Source: an uncultured Lachnospiraceae bacterium (lineage in GTDB: Bacteria > Bacillota > Clostridia > Lachnospirales > Lachnospiraceae). From it: a stretch of DNA of 41,769 bases. The DNA lies in assembly GCA_946616835.1 (NCBI GenBank), contig CAMOJK010000014.1:1-41769 (forward strand), given 5' to 3'. Shown here piece after piece: positions 1-6,957 of this stretch (positions within the stretch are counted from its first letter, which is position 1; every line of letters starts with the position of its first letter). A program made the translations under genes and the position numbers. A model generated the notes under the pieces. That model did not search any database. It was not told where the DNA came from and worked only from the letters and a program-made list of their open reading frames with translations.

Positions 1-2
1 TA

Positions 3-653
3 AGAGCCGGAAAATATATGATGGTAACGTATGCACTGAAGGCACTGACTGAATGCCTGCATATAGATTGCATCTGTGTTGTGGCGGACACTGCCTGGCG
101 GGATGACATATTAGCTGAAGCTGATTCTGCAGGGTTGGATGCCAGCAAAATAACCTGTTTTGCATCTCAGGGAGAGAACCGTCAGCTGTCGGCTTTAAAC
201 GGCATGCGGGAACTGCTTGGCAATGCAGGTGTTGATGCGGCGGATATACCTATTGTAGATACTGTGCTTATCCATGATGCGGCAAGGCCGTTTCTTATGG
301 GCAGGCTCCTGGATACTTGTTACGAAGCTATAGCAGAGCATGAAGGAGTGATGCCGGTACTGCCGATGAAGGATACGGTATATATCAGTGATGATGGAAA
401 AAAGATTTCCAAACTGATAGACCGGAGTACGGTTTTTGCAGGACAGGCACCGGAGCTTTTTAGATTCAGGCCGTATTATGAAGCAAATATAGCATTGCTG
501 CCTGACAGGATAAAGCAGATAAACGGAGCCAGCGAACCTGCGGTTATGAATGGCATGGATATTGTCATGGTGCAAGGAGACGAGAAGAATTATAAGGTGA
601 CTACGGCAGAAGATTTAAAGCGTTTTCTTGATATGACAGAGTTTGAAGGATAA
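3..653 (+). CDS. TarI/IspD-family cytidylyltransferase, 5' end missing
   Basis: The protein is the C-terminal three quarters of an IspD/TarI-type CTP transferase, which couples CMP to a sugar-alcohol or methylerythritol phosphate. The reading frame is open to the window edge (codons R-A-G-K-Y precede the first ATG at 18) and matches the family's G-K-P-hydrophobic segment, so the true start and the glycine-rich CTP loop lie upstream of the window. Visible motifs are IHDAARP (about residues 85-91 from the ATG at 18), a KDTVY loop, the Q-x-P-x-x-F segment and the C-terminal dimerisation part ending in a V-T-T-x-E-D-L motif. The dehydrogenase gene follows after 38 bases, as tarJ follows tarI in teichoic-acid loci, so CDP-ribitol or a related CDP-polyol is a more likely product than the isoprenoid intermediate. 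That substrate assignment is inference; isoprenoid IspD remains possible. Confidence 0.82.
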   Translation, partial: RAGKYMMVTYALKALTECLHIDCICVVADTAWRDDILAEADSAGLDASKITCFASQGENRQLSALNGMRELLGNAGVDAADIPIVDTVLIHDAARPFLMGRLLDTCYEAIAEHEGVMPVLPMKDTVYISDDGKKISKLIDRSTVFAGQAPELFRFRPYYEANIALLPDRIKQINGASEPAVMNGMDIVMVQGDEKNYKVTTAEDLKRFLDMTEFEG

Positions 654-691
654 TGGAGTTTTACTGAAAAGAACAGGGAGGCATATGAAAG

Positions 692-1774
692 ATGGCAAAA
701 GCGTGGGTCCTGCATGATATAGGAGACATAAGGTATGAGGATGTTGAAATTCCCGAACCGGGGACGGGGGAAGTACTTCTGCGGGTTCGGGCAGCTGGCA
801 TATGTGGGTCTGACATACCGAGAATATATGATACAGGAGCTCATCGGATGCCTTTAATACCTGGGCATGAGTTCTCTGCTGTTGTAGAGAGCGTGGGTGA
901 AAGCGTGCCCGATACGTGGACAGGAAAAAGAGTAGCGGTTTATCCTAAAATCCCCTGCGGAAAATGCAGTGCATGTCTAAAGGGAATGTCGGATATGTGT
1001 GGAAGCTATGATTATGTAGGATCGCGGCGGGACGGGGCTTTTGCGGAGTATGTGACGGCACCGGCTTCTAATCTCTTGGAACTGCCGGATAACGTGAGCT
1101 TTGAGGCTGCGGCCATGCTGGAACCTATGGCAGTGGCGGCGAATGCAGTCCGGACAGGATTGGAATTTGCTGGAGCAGATACCGTTGAAAAGCTGTCTGT
1201 TGCCGTCTGCGGCCTGGGGACGATAGGTATGATGGTCATAATGCTGCTAAGGGAAATGGGGTGTGAAAGGATATATGCGATCGGAAATAAGGATACGCAG
1301 AAGTCCCGTGTTATGTCTTTGGGGATTTCAGAAGATTGTTTCTGCAGCAGCCGTTCGGAAAATGTTCCGGCATGGTTGAAGGATAAGTCAGGTGGCGGGG
1401 TAGATGTATATTTCGAATGCGTGGGGCGTAACGAGAGCGTTACATACGGTTTACAGTGCGTCAGCCCAGGCGGTAAAATCATTCTTGTGGGAAATCCCCA
1501 TTCTGATATGGCATTTTCAAGGAATGAGTACTGGGAGATACTGAGAAAACAGCTGACATTAAGTGGAATATGGAATTCAGTATTTAGGCAGTCAGTTCCT
1601 GCGGGGGGAGCGGCTGATGACTGGAATTATGTACTTGAAAAAATGGGGTCGGGTAGGATAACGCCAGAAAGGCTGATAAGCCACCGCTTGAAGATTAAGG
1701 AACTGGAAAAAGGGTTTAGAATAATGAGGGATAAGACGGAGGATTATTGTAAGGTAATGATGGTTCAGCCCTGA
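692..1774 (+). CDS. Zinc-dependent medium-chain dehydrogenase, GatD/TarJ-like polyol-phosphate dehydrogenase
   Basis: This 360-residue protein is a cytosolic medium-chain alcohol dehydrogenase. The N-terminal GroES-like domain has the catalytic zinc site GICGSD and GHE (about residues 37-60) and a structural zinc site with four cysteines in a C-x2-C-x2-C-x7-C pattern (about residues 89-103). The Rossmann domain has the NAD(P) loop GLGTIG. The closest familiar families are galactitol-1-phosphate 5-dehydrogenase (GatD) and TarJ, which reduces ribulose-5-phosphate to ribitol-5-phosphate for the CTP transferase TarI. The preceding gene is TarI/IspD-like and only 38 bases away, which favours a CDP-polyol pathway; a catabolic sugar-alcohol role is the alternative. 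The start is set by AGGGAGG at 675-681, ten bases upstream. No strong terminator follows before the flagellin promoter region. Confidence 0.85.
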   Translation: MAKAWVLHDIGDIRYEDVEIPEPGTGEVLLRVRAAGICGSDIPRIYDTGAHRMPLIPGHEFSAVVESVGESVPDTWTGKRVAVYPKIPCGKCSACLKGMSDMCGSYDYVGSRRDGAFAEYVTAPASNLLELPDNVSFEAAAMLEPMAVAANAVRTGLEFAGADTVEKLSVAVCGLGTIGMMVIMLLREMGCERIYAIGNKDTQKSRVMSLGISEDCFCSSRSENVPAWLKDKSGGGVDVYFECVGRNESVTYGLQCVSPGGKIILVGNPHSDMAFSRNEYWEILRKQLTLSGIWNSVFRQSVPAGGAADDWNYVLEKMGSGRITPERLISHRLKIKELEKGFRIMRDKTEDYCKVMMVQP

Positions 1775-1821
1775 CAGTTTACAAAAATGGCATGTATTTG
1801 TAAGAATATACAAAAAAGAAC

Positions 1822-1850
1822 TTGAAAAATCGGTTTTTCTTTGGTAGTAT
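1822..1850 (+). promoter_or_regulatory. Candidate sigma-A promoter upstream of flagellin
   Basis: TTGAAA at 1822-1827 is separated by 17 bases from TAGTAT at 1845-1850. It lies about 180 bases upstream of the flagellin start and would produce a longer leader than the sigma-28 site downstream. Seen as a consensus match only. Confidence 0.5.
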
Positions 1851-1910
1851 TTAAGTGTACCGAGTGAGAATTCGGGCAGAAAAATTTTTTAAAAAATTTT
1901 AAAAATGGTA

Positions 1911-1937
1911 TTAAGTATTGGAAGTTAATTCCGATAT
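1911..1937 (+). promoter_or_regulatory. Sigma-28 (FliA/SigD) type flagellar promoter
   Basis: TCCGATAT at 1930-1937 matches the flagellar sigma -10 element (consensus GCCGATAT) at seven of eight positions. A TTAA/TAAG element at 1911-1915 lies 14-15 bases upstream, the spacing used by SigD. The transcript would start near 1945 and carry an 80-base structured leader before the flagellin gene. Late flagellar genes, flagellin in particular, normally use this sigma factor. Confidence 0.75.
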
Positions 1938-1948
1938 ATTTAATACAA

Positions 1949-1966
1949 GGGGTTCGAAAGGATCCC
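1949..1966 (+). promoter_or_regulatory. 5'-end hairpin of the flagellin leader
   Basis: A seven-pair stem (1949-1955 with 1960-1966, including two G-U pairs) closes a GAAA tetraloop. It would sit within a few bases of the 5' end of a transcript from the sigma-28 type promoter. Such a terminal hairpin could stabilise the abundant flagellin mRNA; that role is inference. Confidence 0.45.
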
Positions 1967-1980
1967 AAACCACTAATAAC

Positions 1981-1998
1981 TGCGGCACGGAGGTCGCA
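1981..1998 (+). promoter_or_regulatory. Candidate CsrA-binding hairpin (upstream site) in flagellin leader
   Basis: Bases 1981-1986 pair with 1993-1998 (six pairs, one G-U) and expose the hexaloop ACGGAG. The closing C-G pair and loop give CACGGAGG, an exact fit to the CANGGANG core bound by CsrA/RsmE proteins. GGA lies at 1989-1991. A second site of the same design overlaps the ribosome binding site 26 bases downstream, an arrangement like the two CsrA sites known in the Bacillus subtilis hag leader. Binding is inferred; no csrA or fliW gene lies in this window. Confidence 0.6.
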
Positions 1999-2007
1999 AA
2001 CAAAACA

Positions 2008-2023
2008 TTTTCAAGGAGGAAAA
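2008..2023 (+). promoter_or_regulatory. Flagellin ribosome binding site inside a CsrA-type hairpin
   Basis: TTTTC (2008-2012) pairs perfectly with GAAAA (2019-2023) and leaves AAGGAG as a six-base loop. The Shine-Dalgarno sequence AAGGAGGA (2013-2020) is therefore presented in the loop, and UCAAGGAGGA fits the full CsrA/RsmE consensus. The start codon lies seven bases further on. Occupation by CsrA would block ribosome access, as established for hag in Bacillus. The stem is all A-U apart from its closing C-G pair, so it should still be weak enough to open for translation. Confidence 0.6.
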
Positions 2024-2027
2024 AGTT

Positions 2028-2846
2028 ATGGTAGTACAGCACAATTTAACAGCAATGAACAGCAACAGAATGTTAGGTCTTACGACCAGCTCTCAGGCTA
2101 AGTCAACCGAGAAGTTATCTTCAGGTTACAGAGTTAACAGAGCAGCTGATGACGCAGCAGGTCTTGCTATAAGTGAGAAGATGCGCCGTCAGGTTAAGGG
2201 CTTAACACAGGCAAGCCGCAACGCACAGGATGGTATCTCTTGCGTGCAGACAGCAGAAGGTGCTCTGACAGAAGTTCATGATATGCTTCAGAGAATGAAC
2301 GTTCTCGCAAACCAGGCTTCTAACGACACAATGACAACTGCTGATCGTAGCTACCTCAATCAGGAAGTTCAGGCTCTTAAGAGCGAGATCGACCGCGTAG
2401 CTACAACAACTACATTCAATGAGAAGAACCTGCTTAACGGTAAGTTCACAGGCAAGAACCTTCAGGTTGGTGCAGAAAAGAGCCAGTTCATCAAGATTAG
2501 CATTGCTAAGATGAGCGCTTCAGGAATCGGAATTAACAATGTTTCTGTATCCGGTTCAAACAATTCAAAGGCACAGATCGCTATAAGCACCATTAAGGAT
2601 GCTTTGGCAAAGGTTTCTTCACAGAGAGCTGACCTTGGTGCTGTTCAGAACAGACTTGAGCACACAATCAAGAACCTTGACAACGTAGTAGAGAATACTA
2701 CTGCAGCTGAGTCCCAGATCCGTGATACGGATATGGCTTCCGAGATGGTTGCTTTCTCAAACAACAACATCCTGGCTCAGGCAGGTACTTCGATGCTGGC
2801 TCAGGCAAATCAGTCCAACCAGAATGTTCTTTCACTGCTTGGCTGA
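2028..2846 (+). CDS. fliC: Flagellin (short form)
   Basis: This 272-residue flagellin is the filament subunit exported by the flagellar type III system. The conserved N-terminal D0/D1 helices run from residue 1 to about 160 (LSSGYRVNRAADDAAGLAIS, then the QTAEGALTE segment), and the C-terminal D1/D0 helices from about 185 to the end (ANQSNQNVLSLLG). The surface D2/D3 domains of long flagellins are missing; only a short Ser/Asn-rich stretch at about residues 160-185 joins the two halves and is a plausible site for glycosylation. The codon choice is more biased than in the neighbouring transferase genes, as expected for a very abundant protein. The gene has its own promoters, a structured leader and a strong terminator, so it is a single-gene unit. 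The glycan-modification genes that start 200 bases downstream suggest that the protein is modified. Confidence in identity is very high. Confidence 0.98.
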   Translation: MVVQHNLTAMNSNRMLGLTTSSQAKSTEKLSSGYRVNRAADDAAGLAISEKMRRQVKGLTQASRNAQDGISCVQTAEGALTEVHDMLQRMNVLANQASNDTMTTADRSYLNQEVQALKSEIDRVATTTTFNEKNLLNGKFTGKNLQVGAEKSQFIKISIAKMSASGIGINNVSVSGSNNSKAQIAISTIKDALAKVSSQRADLGAVQNRLEHTIKNLDNVVENTTAAESQIRDTDMASEMVAFSNNNILAQAGTSMLAQANQSNQNVLSLLG

Positions 2847-2879
2847 TAAACAACCATCAATTAAACAAAGCTACCAAAG

Positions 2880-2908
2880 AAAGGGCTGTCCGAAAGGACA
2901 GCCCTTTT
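2880..2908 (+). terminator. Rho-independent terminator of flagellin gene
   Basis: An 11-12 pair perfect stem (2880-2891 with 2896-2907) with a GAAA tetraloop is followed by a short T run. It ends the flagellin transcript 34 bases after the stop codon. Confidence 0.92.
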
Positions 2909-2944
2909 ACTTTATAAATTCATTCAAAGAATGCGTAAATCAGC

Positions 2945-2958
2945 TTGAACTTGTTCAA
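2945..2958. promoter_or_regulatory. Short palindrome TTGAAC-TT-GTTCAA ahead of the LicD gene
   Basis: A perfect 14-base inverted repeat lies in the 135-base gap between the flagellin terminator and the first LicD gene. It could be an operator half-site pair. I see no convincing sigma-A or sigma-28 promoter in this gap, so how the LicD genes are transcribed is unclear. Confidence 0.25.
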
Positions 2959-3043
2959 AAAAATGTTACCATTAATTTGGAAGTCTGTATGCAGAAACTG
3001 TTTGGGATTTATTGATACTGAACAAATCAAATTTGGTTAGATA

Positions 3044-3991
3044 ATGAATTATCAGGCTGATTATTTTAATAGTGAAAAAATAGAAGGATTTGAAGTTTCG
3101 TCAATGATGAAACGTTGCTGGGCGGCACAGATGGAGGTACTGGAGTCCTTTGATGCTGTATGTAAAAAATATTCCGTCAAATATTTTTTGGCATACGGAA
3201 CATTGTTAGGGGCTGTTAGGCATAAGGGATTTATTCCGTGGGATGATGATATAGATATCTGGATGCTGAGAGAGGATATTGACAGACTGACTAATTTGGC
3301 AGTAGATGATTTTAATAGGGTGGGAATGGAACTTATAACACCTTTCACTGATGCGGAATATGATAACTTAGCGTATCGGCTGGTTAATACAAGGAACAGT
3401 TATTGCTTGCAGGAAGATTTTCTAAAGAAATATTGGCTTTTCCCTTTTATGGCAGGACTGGATATTTTTACTTTGAACTATCTGCCACGGGATGAAAAAA
3501 TGCTAAGTGATATGCGGATACTAATGGTTTCCGCGAATGTTTTGGGACAGGAATGGGATAATCCTGATCTTTCTCAGGAAGAAAAAATGGGCCTTTATCT
3601 TCAGCTTTGTGATATGTTAGGTGTGGAACCGGTAAATAATGATGGGATTCGTAATCATTTATGGCAGCTAACAGATCGGATAGGCGGAATGTATTCATCA
3701 GAGGATTCGGATCTGCTGACGACTTGGGGATACTACATAGAAGATGAGCGAAAGGTGTTTCGGAAGGAATGGTTTGAGGACATTGTGGAGCTTGAATTTG
3801 AGGGAATGTTTTTTCCGTGTCCCGCTGGCTATGATAGTGTGCTGAAGGCTGAATTTGGGGATGATTATATGATTCCAAGAAGAGTCGCAGGATCTCACGA
3901 TTATCCGTATTACTCGAGAGCACATGCCCATATGCTTGAGATGTTTGAAACGCAGGGGATACATTGTCCGGAAATATACAGGGGCTTGTAA
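3044..3991 (+). CDS. LicD/fukutin-family phosphotransferase 1
   Basis: This 315-residue cytosolic protein belongs to the LicD family, which moves a phospho-alcohol (phosphocholine in LicD, ribitol-5-phosphate in the animal relatives fukutin and FKRP) from a CDP carrier to a glycan. The nucleotidyltransferase-fold signature is complete: YGTLLGAVRHKG followed by IPWDDDIDI at residues 51-72, with metal-binding aspartates near 67-71. The C-terminal part carries the family segment CPAGYDSVLKAEFGDDYM and a His-Asp-Tyr-Pro tail. It is one of three LicD paralogues in the window. The ATG at 3044 has only a weak ribosome binding site, but its N-terminus aligns with the third paralogue (D-Y-F then E-G-F). 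The acceptor is unknown; the flagellin gene immediately upstream and a TarI/TarJ-like pair before it suggest transfer of polyol-phosphate to a flagellin glycan (inference). Confidence 0.88.
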   Translation: MNYQADYFNSEKIEGFEVSSMMKRCWAAQMEVLESFDAVCKKYSVKYFLAYGTLLGAVRHKGFIPWDDDIDIWMLREDIDRLTNLAVDDFNRVGMELITPFTDAEYDNLAYRLVNTRNSYCLQEDFLKKYWLFPFMAGLDIFTLNYLPRDEKMLSDMRILMVSANVLGQEWDNPDLSQEEKMGLYLQLCDMLGVEPVNNDGIRNHLWQLTDRIGGMYSSEDSDLLTTWGYYIEDERKVFRKEWFEDIVELEFEGMFFPCPAGYDSVLKAEFGDDYMIPRRVAGSHDYPYYSRAHAHMLEMFETQGIHCPEIYRGL

Positions 3992-4028
3992 TACATTATT
4001 TGGTTTAATTAACATATAAGGAGCTTTT

Positions 4029-4955
4029 GTGGAAGAATACGTTGGGAAGAATATAGACGGTTATTATGTCAGGCCGATGCTTCAGCGAATACGTGCTGTG
4101 CAGCTGGATGTGCTGCGTGAAGTGGATGCAATTTGTAAAAGGCACGACCTTAAGTGGTTTGCGGACTGGGGAACGCTTTTGGGGGCTGTAAGGCACAATG
4201 GTTACATTCCGTGGGATGACGATCTAGACATAGGTATGAAAAGGCTTGATTTCGAGAAATTTAAGCGTTATGCAAGAAAAGAGTTGCCGGAATGGTATTC
4301 TTATAATCTTGACAGGGACAGTAATATAAAAAAGCTTACATTCTGCATTTACAACTGCAGTGAGATTAATACGGCACCGGAGTGGTTAGAAAAAAATCAT
4401 GGATGTCCCTATCCAGCTGGTGTTGATATATTTGTATACGACAACATTCCAGATGATACAGGAGCAAGGGAGGATTATTTAGCTGTTTATTCATATACAT
4501 CTGTGGCGGCACAGGCTTTGGAAGACGGTATGACATATGCAGATTGTGATGATGAATTGAAAAAACTTATAGATATGTCATCAAATTTGACAGGAATGGA
4601 TTATGTCAGAGACCAGCCGATGAAGGTTCCTATGCTGATTCTTGCCGATCAGATAGCAGCCATGTATTTTGATGTTGTAACTGATCATGTTGCAATCGCC
4701 GGTTGCCTTACATGGGGAGAACGTTACCTTTTTATGCGTAAGTGGATAGATGATATCGTAACTCTCCCGTTTGAGGATATCGAGATTAATTGTCCGTCAG
4801 GCTATGATGAAATACTGAAGTCGTGGTATGGAGAGGATTACATGATTCCACAAAAGTATGAGGAACATGAGAATTTTTACGGCGAACAGGAAAAAAAGCT
4901 GCATTTATGGTATAAGAGCAGGGGACTAGAGGTTCCAGACCTGTTTTTAGAATAA
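4029..4955 (+). CDS. LicD/fukutin-family phosphotransferase 2
   Basis: This 308-residue LicD-family protein starts with GTG at 4029; AAGGAG at 4018-4023, five bases upstream, decides the start. The catalytic signature WGTLLGAVRHNG then IPWDDDLDI lies at residues 47-68 with aspartates at 63-65 and 67. The C-terminal family block CPSGYDEILKSWYGEDYM is present. It is diverged from the first LicD protein, so the two probably use different acceptors or act in sequence. It sits 37 bases after the first LicD gene and 15 bases before the GT4-DUF1919 gene, consistent with one operon. The donor may be CDP-choline or a CDP-polyol; no choline kinase or choline transporter gene is visible here, so a polyol is favoured. 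Confidence 0.88.
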   Translation: MEEYVGKNIDGYYVRPMLQRIRAVQLDVLREVDAICKRHDLKWFADWGTLLGAVRHNGYIPWDDDLDIGMKRLDFEKFKRYARKELPEWYSYNLDRDSNIKKLTFCIYNCSEINTAPEWLEKNHGCPYPAGVDIFVYDNIPDDTGAREDYLAVYSYTSVAAQALEDGMTYADCDDELKKLIDMSSNLTGMDYVRDQPMKVPMLILADQIAAMYFDVVTDHVAIAGCLTWGERYLFMRKWIDDIVTLPFEDIEINCPSGYDEILKSWYGEDYMIPQKYEEHENFYGEQEKKLHLWYKSRGLEVPDLFLE

Positions 4956-4970
4956 ATAAGGGAAAGACTG

Positions 4971-6953
4971 ATGCATATAAAAAAGATTTTATTCATTACA
5001 CATCAGCTTACAAGGACCGGGGCACCGAATGTTCTGTTGGACATGATAAAGTGCTGCCGAGAGTATGGTCATGCAGTTGCTGTCATATCATTATCAGACG
5101 GACCTGCCAGAAAAGACTGGGAAGAAAGCGGAGTGGATCTGAGCATAATCCCGAATCTATCCGTGCTGGGAGATCAGATGATCGGGATAATGAAGAAATT
5201 TGACACTATAGTAGTCAATACCTTAGTATGCTGTGAGATTATACCGCTCTGCGTTGAAGCTAGGACGGATACTGTATGGTGGATACATGAACATGAAAAC
5301 TATTTTGAATATTACAGGGAAGCTTTACCGTCGTGGGATGAAATAAAGGATGTGGTCAGAGTCTATGGCGTCAGCCCTGTGACTGTACGGCTGTTGACGA
5401 AGATGGCGGGATATCAGGAAGTGGGACTGCTTCCGTTCTATGTGCCGGAAATAATGAACATCCCCCAGAAGAGTAGTGATAGGAGCAGTCAAAGAATATC
5501 CTTTATATGTATAGGTGTATATGCATATGTTAAAGGACAGGATATACTGTGCAGTGCGATACGGCGGCTGCCCGAATCGTTACGGGATAAATGTGTTTTC
5601 CATTTTTTTGGAGACCGTTCCGAAGTGGATATGTCCGTCTATTCTCCGGTTGCTGAACTGGCAGAAGAGTTTGAATGTGTTGAATGCCATGACAGCGTGC
5701 CCCATGATGTAATGCTAAGGATTATTGCTGGTTCTGATTATATGGTAATACCCTCCAGGAAAGAACCGATGCCGACGGTGGCGGTAGAAGCCATGATGCT
5801 GGGAACCCCTTGCATAATATCCGATATTTGCGGTGTGACGGATTTCCTAAAAGACGGCGAGAGTGCATTGTTTTTCCTGGCAGGGGATGATGAAAAGCTG
5901 ACCGAAGTAATAGAAAGTGCTGTTAGTAATATTTCTTCTGAAATATATGAAAATATTTCCATGCAGGCAAGACAGGTTTATGAAAACAACTTTGGCTTAG
6001 AGATTTTCCGGTCAGAAATTCACGAACTTTTTGAATCAGAACATGCAGAATCGGCCAGCAGGAAAATTATACTATGCAGGTGCACTGAAGAAACTCCGGA
6101 GCTTCAGAGATGCCTCGATATCCTTGAAAAAGAGTATGGTACTCTCGAGATAGTTGGGGATATGCGGCTTGAACAGACGGCTGATGGTTACGGAATTTCG
6201 GAGATAGTGACTATGGGAGGAGCATCATTAGACTGTCTTGTATATGACTATATTCTGGTACTGGGAGATGACAGCGTAAACAGGAGCCAGGCTGTCAGGT
6301 TTTTGGAGAATGCTGCCAGTATGGAACGTCGCTGTATCCTGCCGGATAAGGTTGTGTGCCTTTCTGGATTTTCTGTTGAAAGATACGAAGCACTGATCGA
6401 ATCTAATCTGTCGATAATATCAAGTAACTGTGCAGCCGGAATGCTGTACCACCTTTTGGGTCTGCCTTTTCTTTCGCCTACAATCAATATGTTTCAGCAT
6501 AATGATTCATTTCTAAGATTTGTGTCAGACCTGTACGGACATTTATCTAAACCAGTGGTTTTTGAAAAAATGGAAAAGGAAGGCACGAAGGAGTATCCGG
6601 TATTCAGTATAGGCGATGCCATACTGCATATGAATCATTATTCGGATCCGGAAGATGCTGCATCAATATGGTATAAACGTTTAGGAAGGCTGAACCCAGA
6701 TAATATTTTAATAATGATGTTTACGGATGACAAAGAGGAAGTGGCGGCTTTTCATTATCTTCCGTTTAAAAAGAAAGTCTGTTTTGTTCCTTTCCCCTGT
6801 GATCTTCCGGATGTCTACCCTATTCCTCCATCAATTGACAGACAGGCTGAATTCTGGCAGCTGGTATTGGCTGTAGCGGATGGATCCCTTGAGTGCTACG
6901 ATCTGTTTGATATGCTTATAGAGGGGAAAAAAACGCAGATAATGGAGTTTTAG
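4971..6953 (+). CDS. GT4 glycosyltransferase fused to a DUF1919 domain
   Basis: This 660-residue cytosolic protein has two enzymes in one chain. Residues 1 to about 365 form a GT-B fold glycosyltransferase of family 4: an N-terminal hydrophobic strand then a G-A-P-N loop, and the donor-binding E-x7-E motif at Glu265 and Glu273 in EPMPTVAVEAMMLGTP. Residues from about 470 to 625 match DUF1919, a domain found in exopolysaccharide loci, seen as SIISSNCAAGMLYH, LPFLSPTINMF, the H-Y-S-D-P-E-D-A-A-x-x-W segment and a F-T-D block. A region of about 100 residues between the two is unrecognised. The usual GT4 length is about 370, so the tail is a true fusion. The gene lies 15 bases after the second LicD gene and 4 bases before the FkbM gene. 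Substrates cannot be told from sequence. Confidence 0.85.
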   Translation: MHIKKILFITHQLTRTGAPNVLLDMIKCCREYGHAVAVISLSDGPARKDWEESGVDLSIIPNLSVLGDQMIGIMKKFDTIVVNTLVCCEIIPLCVEARTDTVWWIHEHENYFEYYREALPSWDEIKDVVRVYGVSPVTVRLLTKMAGYQEVGLLPFYVPEIMNIPQKSSDRSSQRISFICIGVYAYVKGQDILCSAIRRLPESLRDKCVFHFFGDRSEVDMSVYSPVAELAEEFECVECHDSVPHDVMLRIIAGSDYMVIPSRKEPMPTVAVEAMMLGTPCIISDICGVTDFLKDGESALFFLAGDDEKLTEVIESAVSNISSEIYENISMQARQVYENNFGLEIFRSEIHELFESEHAESASRKIILCRCTEETPELQRCLDILEKEYGTLEIVGDMRLEQTADGYGISEIVTMGGASLDCLVYDYILVLGDDSVNRSQAVRFLENAASMERRCILPDKVVCLSGFSVERYEALIESNLSIISSNCAAGMLYHLLGLPFLSPTINMFQHNDSFLRFVSDLYGHLSKPVVFEKMEKEGTKEYPVFSIGDAILHMNHYSDPEDAASIWYKRLGRLNPDNILIMMFTDDKEEVAAFHYLPFKKKVCFVPFPCDLPDVYPIPPSIDRQAEFWQLVLAVADGSLECYDLFDMLIEGKKTQIMEF

Positions 6954-6957
6954 CCAT

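Noticed and set aside
2722-3015. 97-codon frame overlapping the flagellin 3' end
   Set aside because: It is read out of frame inside flagellin and runs through the flagellin terminator hairpin.
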